A stretch of 53,769 bases of DNA from Promethearchaeota archaeon (GTDB lineage: Archaea; Asgardarchaeota; Lokiarchaeia; Sigyniarchaeales; SOKP01): NCBI GenBank assembly GCA_029838195.1, contig JALGVJ010000025.1, positions 1-53,769 of the forward strand, in the 5' to 3' direction. Of this stretch, positions 17,765-27,086 are shown one piece after another. The position numbers and the translations under genes were made by a program. The notes beneath the pieces were generated by a model that saw only the letters and a program-made list of their open reading frames with translations, had not been told where the DNA came from and made no database searches. The stretch's first letter is position 1; each line of letters begins with the position of its first letter.

Positions 17765-17938
17765 TCACGGTCCTTCGAATTCACACTTTAAACATTTATA
17801 CGATTTTCCCATCAATCGACACTGCTCGCATCGCCATATTGTAACATCTCCGCAATTAGGACACGGAAAATGCACGGCACTCTCATATGGCGCAATCGGA
17901 CGGCCACAACAGAAACACGTGTTTTTCTTAAAAGACAT
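17765..17938 (-). CDS. small four-knuckle zinc-ribbon protein next to aEF1B
   Basis: A 57-residue protein, beginning MSFKKNTCFCCGRPIAPYES, with four cysteine pairs: C8/C10-C11, C26/C29 (CPNC), C37/C40 (CEQC) and C49/C52 (CLKC). This is the archaeal small zinc-finger family resembling HVO_2753, thought to bind RNA and often encoded directly upstream of EF1B, as here. The frame runs from ATG at 17938 to TGA at 17765-17767. It is confidently coding because the cysteine pattern and the gene context agree. Confidence 0.9.
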   Translation of the reverse strand: MSFKKNTCFCCGRPIAPYESAVHFPCPNCGDVTIWRCEQCRLMGKSYKCLKCEFEGP

Positions 17939-18150
17939 GGTTCTAACAATAATTATTTAAATCTTAACAATTAAAAGTCGGGATGCCTTTAATTTTTTTT
18001 GCCTCCTTTAAATCAATAAACTCATTAAACTTTATATTCATGTGTAACATGCATTATATATAGAATAAGTTATCATTATCAGTATCATTATTATGCTAAT
18101 TTGAAATAGATCTTTTTTTAAATAAAAATAAAAAATTATAGGGTTTTCTC

Positions 18151-18675
18151 ATGCCGGAAAATAAAGTAAAAAAATATTTCAATCTGGTGGAAATCTGGTC
18201 ATGGTGCGACATATGCAAGGAACACATTAATATCCGCGTGGATAAAAAAGAAATCCTTGAAGGACTTCAAATGGGAATTTATACAAAGGAATACCCCCAC
18301 GTAAACCCACATCCCGACCCTGACGATCTCGATGACCCCTCCGTCAATGAACACACGCTCTATGTTTATATTAACAAAGATTTTGACGTTACGGGGGTTA
18401 AAAGCTTTTTTGGCGACTCTCCCAGCTTGGATGAATTTAAACCTGCTACTCCAACGGAAGAAGTTAGAATTCCCATTGTCGTAAAAGACATTCCCGAGAT
18501 GTCCGTTCATTTAGGAATGCTAACGCAAGACGAGTACGTGGTGTTGAAAATCTGCGATGGAATGAATACCATTGAACAAGTGGCAGAAATCGCTCAAAAA
18601 AGCTTGGAAGAAATCGAAGCCATGATGGAAAAATTGAGAAAAAAAGGCTTGGTAAAAGTAATTAAGCGAGCTTGA
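18151..18675 (+). CDS. uncharacterised protein: Cys/His N-terminus plus winged-helix C-terminus
   Basis: A 174-residue protein I do not recognise by name. The N-terminal half has a possible metal site (C19-x2-C22-x2-H25) followed by a histidine/aspartate/proline-rich segment around residues 50-65 and a beta-rich part with YVYINKDFDVTG. The C-terminal third (from LTQDEYVVLKICDG) has the pattern of a winged helix as in PqqD-like or MarR-like proteins (DG.nTIEQVAEIAQ then EEIEAMMEKLRKKGLV). TTATATATAG near 18052 may be its promoter. It is a single gene convergent with iorB; a DNA- or protein-binding regulator is the most that can be inferred. Confidence 0.6.
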   Translation: MPENKVKKYFNLVEIWSWCDICKEHINIRVDKKEILEGLQMGIYTKEYPHVNPHPDPDDLDDPSVNEHTLYVYINKDFDVTGVKSFFGDSPSLDEFKPATPTEEVRIPIVVKDIPEMSVHLGMLTQDEYVVLKICDGMNTIEQVAEIAQKSLEEIEAMMEKLRKKGLVKVIKRA

Positions 18676-18804
18676 TCAAATAGAAAGCATGTTTAAATCA
18701 CTTGAAATACCTTTACTTCCAACCTTATTTTAGAAAAATCAGTCATGATGAAGGAAGTTTCCACATGTAAAGATCTTAATAACTCGGTATTTTTTCAAAA
18801 AAAT

Positions 18805-19455
18805 CTAAATTGGTTTAATGAGTTCTTTCCCTTTCTCAAAACCCATGTGGAGGGCTATAATGTTATGATCAGGCTCTCGCAACCATTCTTCAATTACCTC
18901 TTCGTAATGCTTTAGTTCGATAAAAGGCAATTTTCCCGTAGCAATGGCAAAACCTAACATGAGAAGGTTTACTTGCTGATTCGAATTAAAATGTTTTAAA
19001 GCTAACTCCGTCGCATTCAGCGTGTAGATTTCTTCCGAATAGTTCTTTAATTGATCTTTTATCTTTTCTAACGGAGGATATTCTTGCAAATCTGCTGTAA
19101 CAAGAATCGGGGGAATGGTGCGTTCGTTTAAAACAAATGTTGTTTTATCAGAAGCAAAAATCCCACGCCTTAACGCCTCCACGGGTTCGAGACAAACAAA
19201 AAGATCTGCATCCCCATGACTTATTAAAGGAGATTGCAAGTTTTTTCGCTCATCCTCACGTAATTTTTTTTGATACCGCGTGTGACTCATGATAGAGCCT
19301 TCCCGCTGCGCAAGTCCGTGCATTTCGCTTCCAAAAATCCGCTCCACACCTGCTTTCTGGGCGGCAAATTCAATCAAGCGCTTCAGAGTAATGACTCCTT
19401 GGCCTGCCGTACCAGCAATGACTAAATTAACGATATCGTGCTCATTTACCGTCAT
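18805..19455 (-). CDS. iorB: indolepyruvate:ferredoxin oxidoreductase, beta subunit
   Basis: Small subunit of the oxidoreductase that decarboxylates aryl pyruvates from aromatic amino acids to aryl-acetyl-CoA, passing electrons to ferredoxin. The 216-residue protein has the gamma-type start LVIAGTAGQGVITLKRLIEFAA and then EMHGLAQREGSIMSHTRY, both diagnostic of IorB. The ATG at 19455 has GGAGGTG six bases upstream, which decides it over a GTG nine bases earlier. It lies 63 bases downstream of iorA on the same strand. Confidence 0.93.
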   Translation of the reverse strand: MTVNEHDIVNLVIAGTAGQGVITLKRLIEFAAQKAGVERIFGSEMHGLAQREGSIMSHTRYQKKLREDERKNLQSPLISHGDADLFVCLEPVEALRRGIFASDKTTFVLNERTIPPILVTADLQEYPPLEKIKDQLKNYSEEIYTLNATELALKHFNSNQQVNLLMLGFAIATGKLPFIELKHYEEVIEEWLREPDHNIIALHMGFEKGKELIKPI

Positions 19456-19518
19456 GAGGTACACCTCCGCCTTTTTCTTGCATTTCGCTTGGAATTTATA
19501 ACTCCTTTAAAGAAACAG

Positions 19519-21465
19519 TTAAATCTCACGAAATGGCACCTCCACGCTAAGTGCATTAATAATTGATTTATGTATTGCGTCGTTTGGGCAAATCTGATAA
19601 CATACACCGCATCTGATGCATCTATCTTGATCTATTTGCATGGTTTCCCTTCCCTCCACTTCTACTCTTCTCATGGCAGGACAGCTCAAAATGCGGCTAC
19701 ATTCATGACACATCTGGCATCCATAGACTTGATACGTGATCTCTTGATATTTTTCTCCTTGCGCTTCCAATTGCTTAATTTGACTCATGCGCCATCGATG
19801 CGCTTGTAAACCACACTCTCTTTTTATTACGATAACTTTCAGCCCATCAGTTTCCAATGCCTTTTTTATCGTGCTGGTGAGCTTTTTCGGATTATAGGAG
19901 TCTTCTACTCGCAACCATTGAACTCCCATAGCTTTACAGATGCGTTCGATGGAAAAGCCTTGTCGGAACAGAAAGCGAAGCACGTCGTCTTGATGCCCCG
20001 TCATTGCAGTCCAAGAGTTTTCAAAAATGATGAGAAGGATGTTAGAATTATAGCCCACGGCTTCTGCTAACGGGCTTAATCCGGTGTGGAAAAAGGTAGA
20101 ATCTCCGATCATCGCAAGAATTTTCTGATCAGTTTTAGTAGACATGCCGATTGCCGCACTCAAGCCTCCAGACATGCAAATAACGAGATCAGAACATTGC
20201 TGCGGTGGGAAAAAAGACATTACATAGCATCCGATGTCACCGCACACCACAGTATTGGTTAAATGGTTGGTAGCTTTTAAAATGGAATATAATGTGGCTC
20301 GTTCGGGGCAGCCCGCACAGAAGGTTGGAAACCGACTAGGAATTATGGCTTGGTAGGATTCAAATAACTTGGCAGCTATTTTCATGCGGGGATTAGACTT
20401 TTTATTAAATATTTTAGCTAAACAATTAGCGACCAGTCCCGTGGAATATTCATTATATTTGGGAAAATATTTTTGTCCTAAGATTTCTACATTTAATTTT
20501 TCCGAATGAGCAATTTCTGAAATCTTTACTTCCAAAAAAGGTTCTAATTCCTCCACCACTACCACGCGATCCAGGTCTTGCATGAAATCCAAGATTTCTT
20601 CATGATTTAAGGGATAAATCATTCCTAATTTCAACACGGGCACATCATCTAATGACAATTGATTTAGGGCTTCTAACGTGTAGCCGTATGGAATTCCGCT
20701 GGTGATGATACCTACCTTGTTCGTTCCCGGAAGAACTTTATTAATTTTCAAGGAGGGTACTTCTTCTCTTAACCGCTCGATGCGCTCATATAATCTCACG
20801 TGATTATTTATGGCATGAGGGGGCAAGGAATTAAATTTTGGAATATTCCGCACGAATTCTCCTCGTGCCTTTCCCTTGACGATGGGTCCCAGATCCACGA
20901 ATCCCCGCGAATGGGCACTTCTCGTGGACATTCGAAAATCAATTACCAAATCATACCGTTCGGAAAGATCAAAAGCCAATTTAATCCAATCCTTACATTC
21001 TTGAGGGGAATGGGGTTCAAAAGTGGGAAGATGTAACATCCATGAATAAAATCGTTCATTCTGCTCCTGATGCGAGCCTAATGAGCCTGGATCGCTTCCA
21101 ATAACCACGACCATGGCTCCTGGATTAGGCCCATTTAATGCAATAACGCTCAAGGCATCGGAGGCCACGTTCAAGCCGACGTGTTTCATGGGATTTAAAC
21201 TGCGGCAACCGGTCCAAGCCGCGCCGGCACAAGAGGAAGTTGCAACGGCTTCATTAACCGCCCATTGATGAACTAAATATTCTTTGAATTCTGGGAAATT
21301 ACGCAAGATTTGATGGAAATACTCTCCGATATCACTGGTAGGCGTGCCCGGATATTGAGAAACGTATGACACGCCCGCTTCTAGACAGCCGCGCACTAAT
21401 GCTTCATTTCCAAGCATTAAAACCCTGCCTTTTTCTTGTACAAATCTCGTATCTTTTTTTGGCAT
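19519..21465 (-). CDS. iorA: indolepyruvate:ferredoxin oxidoreductase, alpha subunit
   Basis: Large catalytic subunit of IOR. The 648-residue protein contains the pyruvate-type pocket SQYPGTPTSDIGEYF, a ThDP-binding domain with CAGCPERATLY and the magnesium site GDSTFFHTGL, and a C-terminal pair of [4Fe-4S] clusters (CQMCHECSRILSCP and CIRCGVCYQICPND). Length matches archaeal IorA. It leads the iorAB operon. Together with POR it indicates fermentation or oxidation of amino acids with ferredoxin as acceptor. Substrate range is by family only. Confidence 0.95.
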   Translation of the reverse strand: MPKKDTRFVQEKGRVLMLGNEALVRGCLEAGVSYVSQYPGTPTSDIGEYFHQILRNFPEFKEYLVHQWAVNEAVATSSCAGAAWTGCRSLNPMKHVGLNVASDALSVIALNGPNPGAMVVVIGSDPGSLGSHQEQNERFYSWMLHLPTFEPHSPQECKDWIKLAFDLSERYDLVIDFRMSTRSAHSRGFVDLGPIVKGKARGEFVRNIPKFNSLPPHAINNHVRLYERIERLREEVPSLKINKVLPGTNKVGIITSGIPYGYTLEALNQLSLDDVPVLKLGMIYPLNHEEILDFMQDLDRVVVVEELEPFLEVKISEIAHSEKLNVEILGQKYFPKYNEYSTGLVANCLAKIFNKKSNPRMKIAAKLFESYQAIIPSRFPTFCAGCPERATLYSILKATNHLTNTVVCGDIGCYVMSFFPPQQCSDLVICMSGGLSAAIGMSTKTDQKILAMIGDSTFFHTGLSPLAEAVGYNSNILLIIFENSWTAMTGHQDDVLRFLFRQGFSIERICKAMGVQWLRVEDSYNPKKLTSTIKKALETDGLKVIVIKRECGLQAHRWRMSQIKQLEAQGEKYQEITYQVYGCQMCHECSRILSCPAMRRVEVEGRETMQIDQDRCIRCGVCYQICPNDAIHKSIINALSVEVPFREI

Positions 21466-21565
21466 GACGATTCAATCGTGATATAGGGAGAATTTTTAAT
21501 TCTGTAATAACTGAAAAAAAAAAAATCTTATCATTATTTTAAATAATCGGAGTTATAGGAACGTC

Positions 21566-21868
21566 TCAATCCGGGTTTTTCTCATCCTTGACCTCTTCAT
21601 CTAAGTTTTTCATTCTAGTCTCATGTAAAATTTTCAATTGAGCTTCTCCATGAAGTGCTTTTAATTGATCAAAAATGGTAAGCAGTCTCCATATTTAGGT
21701 CCTTTATTAGTATAGACCCATCTCCAGAAGGGAATGCTCAGTAGCGTCTCGATAGCGGCAAAACCTACTAAGCATTCATCCATTTTCAAGATGAATTTCG
21801 CATATAAAGGTAATACCGACGGAGTCAAGTCTGTAAAGATTTTTCACCCTTTTATTTTCCACCTTCAC
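21566..21868 (-). pseudogene. frame-disrupted small gene with a perfect ribosome-binding site (unknown)
   Basis: AAAGGAGGT (21874-21882, minus strand) precedes a GTG at 21868. Translation starts MKVENKRVKNLYRLD; dropping one base then opens TPSVLPLYAKFILKMD and a hydrophobic stretch through LLSIPFWRWVYTNKG. Adding one T in a T5 run near 21675 opens FDQLKALHGEAQLKIL and a charged tail ending at TGA (21566-21568). Start and stop are 101 codons apart in the same frame, so two compensating single-base changes would give an intact 100-residue protein. I recognise no family. It may be a recent pseudogene or contain sequence errors. Confidence 0.45.
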
Positions 21869-22598
21869 TTTTTACCTCCTTTACCATGATTTTTTTAATT
21901 ATAAAGACGGGTAATTGATAATCTTCACTATTTTTAAACCTTATCTTTCCTCCTTTATTAACGGCTTCCAGCTTCTAGTTAGTTCAAAAATTTTTCACAT
22001 AACTTCCCTATTACTGCTTATAATTTAATAAGATATATCATAAAATCTAATAACTTTTCCTTTATCTCTTTTCCTTTCTCATGAGCTATTGATTTACCTT
22101 TCGGGTCAATTTTTTGATTCATTTAAGTCAACGCTTCTCTTTATCATATACGCTATACCTTGTTTTTATTTTTTTCTACCTCATTTTATTATACCCTGAT
22201 AGTTTCTAAAAATGCAAGCAGTTCAATTTTTTACTCACGATCATTTCATTTATTGCACAAAACCATGCCCATTTCCCATCATTTTGTGCAAAAAATTTTA
22301 TCTTTCAGCGGGCACTACTCTAAATACTATGCTCGACTAAAATGGCGCTTTTCCGCTTTACCGCTTATCCATTTACCCCTCCTCTAAAACTCTTTTCCGT
22401 TTATTCAAATATCTATTTGACTAACTTTTGATTAGAATTTTTTGGATAGAAAAAATTTATAAACATGAAATTAAATTTATTTTATAAGTGTATTTATAAT
22501 TTCCCCAAAAATTATAGTACCATTATAAATTAAAATTAAAATTGTAATAAATTTATCAATAAATACAAAATATAAAAATCACGAGCTGAAAATGTATC
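21869..22598. other. long AT-rich intergenic region upstream of actin
   Basis: About 730 bases without a convincing gene. Open frames here are short and low in complexity. The right end has several TATA-like stretches (TTTATAAA at 22456-22463, TTATAAATT near 22523) that could serve the actin gene, implying a 5' leader of roughly 45-115 bases. No repeats, tRNA or inverted-repeat pairs stood out by eye. Confidence 0.5.
22456..22463 (+). promoter_or_regulatory. candidate TATA box for the actin gene
   Basis: TTTATAAA preceded by an A-rich stretch that could be a BRE. If used, the mRNA leader would be about 110 bases; a second candidate near 22523 would give about 50. The choice cannot be made from sequence alone. 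Confidence 0.25.
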
Positions 22599-23744
22599 AT
22601 GTCTGATGAAGAAAGCTTTTTAAGCGCAAAAGCCTTGGTAATCGATAACGGTACCGGCATCTCCAAAAATGGCTTCGCCGGTGAAGATCAACCCCGATCC
22701 GTCTTTCCCACTCTCATTGGCTACCCAAAATATGAAAGCATCATGACTGATGTCGAACACTATACAAGAGAATATTACATCGGCGAAGAAGCCATGCAAC
22801 TTAAAGGTGTCCTCAAATTAATGTTTCCCGTAGAGCATGGCATCATTGAAGATTGGACTGCGATGGAGAAGATTTGGCACTACACTTTCTATACTGACTT
22901 ACGAATTGACCCGAGCGAACACCCCGTCTTGCTTACGGAGGCCCCCCTCAATCCACGTCCCAACCGTGAAAAAATGGCAGAAATCATGTTCGAAACCTTT
23001 AATGTACCTGCTTTATATGTTTCCATGCAGGCCGTATTATCCCTCTATGCTTCCGGTAGAACCACCGGGTGCGTTATAGATATTGGGGATGGCGTCTCAC
23101 ACGTCGTACCCATTTTCGAAGGATTTGCCTTGAGTCATGCCATTCAAAGAATTGATTTGGCGGGTCGGGACATTACCAATTATTTACAACGCCTCTTGCG
23201 ACAAAAAGGACACTCTTTTACTACTTCCGCCGAAAAGGAGATTGTGAGAGATATAAAAGAGAAGCTCTGTTATGTCGCTATTGACCCTGAAAAAGAAATG
23301 ATGCTCTCCAAAAAGGTCGCTGGAATGGAAAAAAGCTACATGCTACCTGATGGAGAAACCATCAATGTCGGCGTCGAACGCTTCTTAGCTCCTGAATGCT
23401 TTTTCAATCCCTCCGTGATTGGAAAAGAACTCGAACCATTGGATGATGTGGTTGTAGGGGCAATTTCTGAATGCGATGTGGACTTGAGAAGAGATCTGTA
23501 TAGTAATATCGTACTTTCCGGAGGCTCTACGATGTTCCCAGGTATCAAGGAACGCCTGACGAAGGAAATCAAAGAACAAATACCCGAATCAGTAGACGTA
23601 AAAATCATCGCCCCTCCCGAAAGAATGTATTCCGTTTGGATTGGTGGCTCAATCTTATCATCCTTGAAAACCTTCCACCGAATGTGGGTCACTAGGCGGG
23701 AATACAAGGAGATGGGGCCCCAGGTAATTCATCGATGCTTTTAA
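22599..23744 (+). CDS. Asgard actin (lokiactin-like)
   Basis: Eukaryote-type actin of 381 residues, the length of conventional actin. Phosphate loop 1 is [13 protein letters not shown], phosphate loop 2 is [15 protein letters not shown], the adenosine-side motif is [10 protein letters not shown], and the C-terminus ends in HRCF beside HRKCF of eukaryotic actins. No large insertions or deletions are visible, which separates it from Arps and bacterial MreB. Lokiactins form filaments and bind Asgard profilins and gelsolins. It stands alone, with about 730 bases of non-coding DNA before it and about 600 after it. The start ATG begins MSDEES. Confidence 0.97.
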   Translation: MSDEESFLSAKALVIDNGTGISKNGFAGEDQPRSVFPTLIGYPKYESIMTDVEHYTREYYIGEEAMQLKGVLKLMFPVEHGIIEDWTAMEKIWHYTFYTDLRIDPSEHPVLLTEAPLNPRPNREKMAEIMFETFNVPALYVSMQAVLSLYASGRTTGCVIDIGDGVSHVVPIFEGFALSHAIQRIDLAGRDITNYLQRLLRQKGHSFTTSAEKEIVRDIKEKLCYVAIDPEKEMMLSKKVAGMEKSYMLPDGETINVGVERFLAPECFFNPSVIGKELEPLDDVVVGAISECDVDLRRDLYSNIVLSGGSTMFPGIKERLTKEIKEQIPESVDVKIIAPPERMYSVWIGGSILSSLKTFHRMWVTRREYKEMGPQVIHRCF

Positions 23745-24340
23745 GCCGATGGGGACCCTTGCAATTGCAAATTAAGTGTTTGTATTATTATAATTTGTTG
23801 TTTTTTTTTTATATTTTTATTCTTTTATGAGCTTTTTACTATCAGAAATTAAATTTGGATCTTTTTTTAAACCATTTTTTAATAAAGAGAAATAAGAGGT
23901 TGTAGCTTTAAGTTTAAAAAATTTATTTCTCATGATAGAATGCCCATCAGGTTTTCATTTTAATTGTCATTCAATAAATTATTGCCTTGTTGTTTATTTT
24001 AATTTATTCCATCTAGCATTTGATTTTATTTCCAAAAAAGATAAAATAATTTTAGAAAAGTCATGTAAAGAAATGGGGTTAGATTAAGATGAGTTTTTAA
24101 TAAAGGATAAAAAAACACAATTAGAATTTAAATGCAAGCTAAATTTTTGAGAACAAATAGTGTAAGAAAGCATGTGCGATAATGAAAAAGGAAGAGAGAA
24201 AATTTTAAGAAAGGAAACGTGGAAAAATGAGATTAAAAAAGATAATCTTGCCGGATGGCCGGGTAATAACTTCGCCTAGAAATGGTAAAGTGAAAATATT
24301 AAAGAAAGGAATTGATAAGAATTAAAAAATTATTTTTGTC
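23745..24340. other. long AT-rich intergenic region between actin and PAN
   Basis: About 600 bases, strongly A/T biased, without a secure gene. A 32-codon frame at 24227-24325 (beginning MRLKKIILPDGRVITSPRNG) has a more protein-like composition than its surroundings, but lacks a good ribosome-binding site and I cannot assign it. The T-rich segment just after the actin stop (T9 near 23800) may be its terminator. Confidence 0.45.
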
Positions 24341-25450
24341 ATGGAAATTTTTAATTGGTTAGAGATGACCGAATCAGATTATCTAAAACGAATCCGTTCA
24401 TTAGAGAGAGAAAATGAGCAGCTGAGAGCGATCATCAACAGAATGAAGGAGAATCCTCTCATTATTGGCACGGTGGAGAAGGTATTAAAAGATGGGCGCG
24501 TGGTAGTGTCCCATGCGCCGGGTAATCGGGTTCTAATCCCTCCTAGGCCTGATTTGGACCCTTCTCCGGGAGATCTCGTGACGTTACACGGCAGCAGTTT
24601 TCAAATCATAGAGATTTTATCGAAAAACATTCGAGGTCACGTGGCTGCCATGGAATTGGTTGAAACCCCCAATGTCAGTTTTGAGGATATAGGAGGCTTG
24701 GATGAGCAGATTCAAGCAATTAGAGAGGTCATTGAGTTACCATTATTGCATCCGGAAATTTTTGAGGAGATTGGAATTGAAGCACCCTCAGGAGCGCTCT
24801 TGTCGGGTCCTCCTGGCACCGGAAAGACCTTATTAGCGAAAGCCATTGCCAATTCTTCAAAAGCTCGGTTCATTCACTTAGTGGGTTCGGATCTAGTCCA
24901 GAAATTTATCGGAGAAGGCTCACGCATGGTAAGGGAAGTCTTTCAGCTTGCCAAGATCAACACGCCTGCTATTATTTTCATTGATGAAATAGATGCGATT
25001 GCGGTGAAGCGAACAAGTGAAGTATATAAGGGAGACAGGGAAGTTCAGCGAACGTTCATGCAGCTCTTAAGCGAACTAGATGGTTTTGCGAATACAGAAG
25101 GAATCATGTTTTTAGCAGCAACAAATAGAGAAGATGTCTTAGATCCGGCGATTTTACGTCCCGGTAGGTTCGATAGAATCATCCGTTTTCCCTTACCAAA
25201 TGAGGAAGCGAGATTAAGTATATTAAAAATTCACGTCCGCAGGATGAATTTGAAGGAAAATATTAACTTGAATAAATTAGCCAAGATGACAGATGGTTTT
25301 AGTGGTGCCCATATAAAGGCATTATGCACGGAAGCGGGGATAAAATGCTTGCGGGAGGGAAAGAGACAAGTAGAACAGAAACATTTTGAAAGCGCCTTGG
25401 TAGAAATAATGGATGAGGAACATGGTGTAAAAGAATACATCTATTCTTAA
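24341..25450 (+). CDS. pan: proteasome-activating nucleotidase (PAN/Rpt-like AAA ATPase)
   Basis: Hexameric ATPase that unfolds substrates and opens the 20S proteasome. The 369-residue protein has an N-terminal coiled coil (about 10-38), an OB domain (40-95) and one AAA domain with Walker A GPPGTGKT (156-163), Walker B IIFIDEIDA, the arginine-finger region LRPGRFDR and sensor 2. The C-terminus ends IYS, which fits the HbYX motif used to dock and open the 20S alpha ring. It is somewhat shorter than the roughly 400-residue euryarchaeal PAN. No proteasome subunit lies in the window. An ATG eight codons later is an alternative start. Confidence 0.9.
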   Translation: MEIFNWLEMTESDYLKRIRSLERENEQLRAIINRMKENPLIIGTVEKVLKDGRVVVSHAPGNRVLIPPRPDLDPSPGDLVTLHGSSFQIIEILSKNIRGHVAAMELVETPNVSFEDIGGLDEQIQAIREVIELPLLHPEIFEEIGIEAPSGALLSGPPGTGKTLLAKAIANSSKARFIHLVGSDLVQKFIGEGSRMVREVFQLAKINTPAIIFIDEIDAIAVKRTSEVYKGDREVQRTFMQLLSELDGFANTEGIMFLAATNREDVLDPAILRPGRFDRIIRFPLPNEEARLSILKIHVRRMNLKENINLNKLAKMTDGFSGAHIKALCTEAGIKCLREGKRQVEQKHFESALVEIMDEEHGVKEYIYS

Positions 25451-25569
25451 AAAAACATGCTATTTATTCAGTTAGATATTCTTCCGAAGTGGAAGAATTT
25501 TTGAGTTAAAAGATCTTAATATTTTTTAGGAATTCTTTTATTTGGAAAGCGAAGTTCTCGTTATTTATC

Positions 25570-27006
25570 ATGAATAATAAATCTTTTTATTTAGAAGAGT
25601 ATTTGAAAAAAGTCAATCGGAAGGAAAGACAAGACATTTTAAAAGAAATAATTACTAATTCGAATGAGGAGAAATTAAGGAAGAGAGCTTTAGAATTGAT
25701 GAGCGAAGAAGATGAGGGCAATAATTTCCCATTTTTTTCGAATCTCTTTCTTTCGGATGAATCGGAAGTCGTGAAACAAAAAGCGGGAGAAATCTTGATA
25801 GATCATTATCTGGGCCATCTAGAGATTTCCTCTCTTTTTCGTCATATTTTATTTCATGGAGGGAGCATTGAACAAAAATGTTTAATTCTTGATGCCTTAG
25901 CTAAGATGAATAATAAGAATTCCTTGAATTTGGTAAAATCATACGTGAAATTCCTCTTTAATTCTTGGAAAGGAAGTGAAAAAATGGAATGGGAAGAGAT
26001 TTCCTCATCTTTTTTCAAATTCATCTCGTATACCTCCGAGATCCTCATGCTTGCTTTTAATTTAACCTTAAGAGAATATTACGTGAAAGAGCGAGGATAT
26101 AGTGTCACCTTGAAAAATGGCAAGATTATTTTATTAAATTGTGAGGGTTCGAACTTGAAAGAGATTCCGGAGATTAAATTCATTGAAAAACTCACGGATT
26201 TAGAACACCTTTTATTACAAAAAAATCACATCATCCGGATATCGGGACTAAATCACCTAAAAAATTTGAAAACGTTAAACTTGAATGAGAATGCGATTGA
26301 AAAAATTGAAAATTTGGAGGGACTTTCTAATCTAGAGGTGTTAGATCTTTCACATAATAAAATTAAAATGATTGAAAACCTCTCGTCCTTGAAAAACTTG
26401 AAAAAGTTATTTTTAGATCATAATCAAGTAGAAAAAATTACGGGTTTGGAAAATCTCGAAAAATTGGAGGAATTGAGCATCAGTAATAATAGAATTCGTA
26501 AAATAGAAAATTTAAATCATCTCATTAATTTAAAAAATTTAAACCTTTCATTTAATCAAATCAAGAAGATGGAAGGATTTGAAAATTTGACCAATATAAT
26601 TTGGTTGCATCTCAATAACAACGAGCTTTCGCGAATTGAAGGGTTGCATCATAATCTCCTCTTGAAAGGGCTTTATCTATCGAATAATGAGATTGAAAAA
26701 ATAGAAAATCTCGAAAACTTGGAAAATCTCAAGAAATTGGAACTCTCTAATAATCGCATTAAAAATATCGAAGGATTAGAGAATCTCAAAAATCTTCAAG
26801 AGCTCTTTTTAGATAGGAACCGCATCCGAGAAATGGAAGGCTTAAACCAATTAGAAAGCTTGATCATTTTGTTCTTGGAAAGAAATAATATCTCTCAGTT
26901 TAAAGGAGTTGATGGGTTAAGAAATTTAAATTTCATTTTCTTGAATGATAATCCCTTAACTCAACAAAGCCAGAGATTATATGAGAGAAAAAATAGATTT
27001 CCTTAA
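25570..27006 (+). CDS. SDS22-like leucine-rich repeat protein with HEAT-like N-terminus
   Basis: A 478-residue protein. Residues about 10-125 form helical repeats of HEAT-like character (KLRKRALELMSEED, VVKQKAGEILIDH). Residues 208-472 hold twelve consecutive 22-residue leucine-rich repeats of the SDS22 type, for example LKNLKTLNLNENAIEKIENL. No signal peptide or membrane segment is visible, so the protein is cytosolic. The C-terminus ends soon after a capping repeat (FLNDNPLTQQS). In eukaryotes SDS22 regulates PP1 phosphatase; here only a protein-binding scaffold can be inferred. LRR proteins of this kind are expanded in Asgard genomes. Confidence 0.9.
   Translation: MNNKSFYLEEYLKKVNRKERQDILKEIITNSNEEKLRKRALELMSEEDEGNNFPFFSNLFLSDESEVVKQKAGEILIDHYLGHLEISSLFRHILFHGGSIEQKCLILDALAKMNNKNSLNLVKSYVKFLFNSWKGSEKMEWEEISSSFFKFISYTSEILMLAFNLTLREYYVKERGYSVTLKNGKIILLNCEGSNLKEIPEIKFIEKLTDLEHLLLQKNHIIRISGLNHLKNLKTLNLNENAIEKIENLEGLSNLEVLDLSHNKIKMIENLSSLKNLKKLFLDHNQVEKITGLENLEKLEELSISNNRIRKIENLNHLINLKNLNLSFNQIKKMEGFENLTNIIWLHLNNNELSRIEGLHHNLLLKGLYLSNNEIEKIENLENLENLKKLELSNNRIKNIEGLENLKNLQELFLDRNRIREMEGLNQLESLIILFLERNNISQFKGVDGLRNLNFIFLNDNPLTQQSQRLYERKNRFP
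26191..26982 (+). repeat. twelve 66-base units encoding 22-residue LRRs
   Basis: In-frame period of 66 bases within the LRR gene. Units differ substantially at DNA level but share the codon pattern for L..L..L.L..N.I..I..L. The array reflects old duplication rather than recent tandem copies, because no two units are near-identical. Confidence 0.8.
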
Positions 27007-27086
27007 TGATTTTTTATCAAGCAAGCTTCTCCAAGAAAAAATCAAGTTGATTGATGAAATCAAGGAAGATTAAGCAAGCGAGATCA

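Noticed and set aside
22160..22387. 75-codon open frame before the actin gene
   Set aside because: Composition is Phe/Ser/His-rich as expected for translated AT-rich DNA; no ribosome-binding site and no recognisable pattern.
24227..24325. 32-codon frame with LPDGRVITSPRNG
   Set aside because: Looks more protein-like than its surroundings, but is too short and lacks a start signal; kept as a note in the intergenic entry.
26191..26982. Regular 66-base periodicity that could suggest a CRISPR or satellite
   Set aside because: The units are in frame, diverged at DNA level and encode LRRs; there is no conserved repeat/spacer structure.
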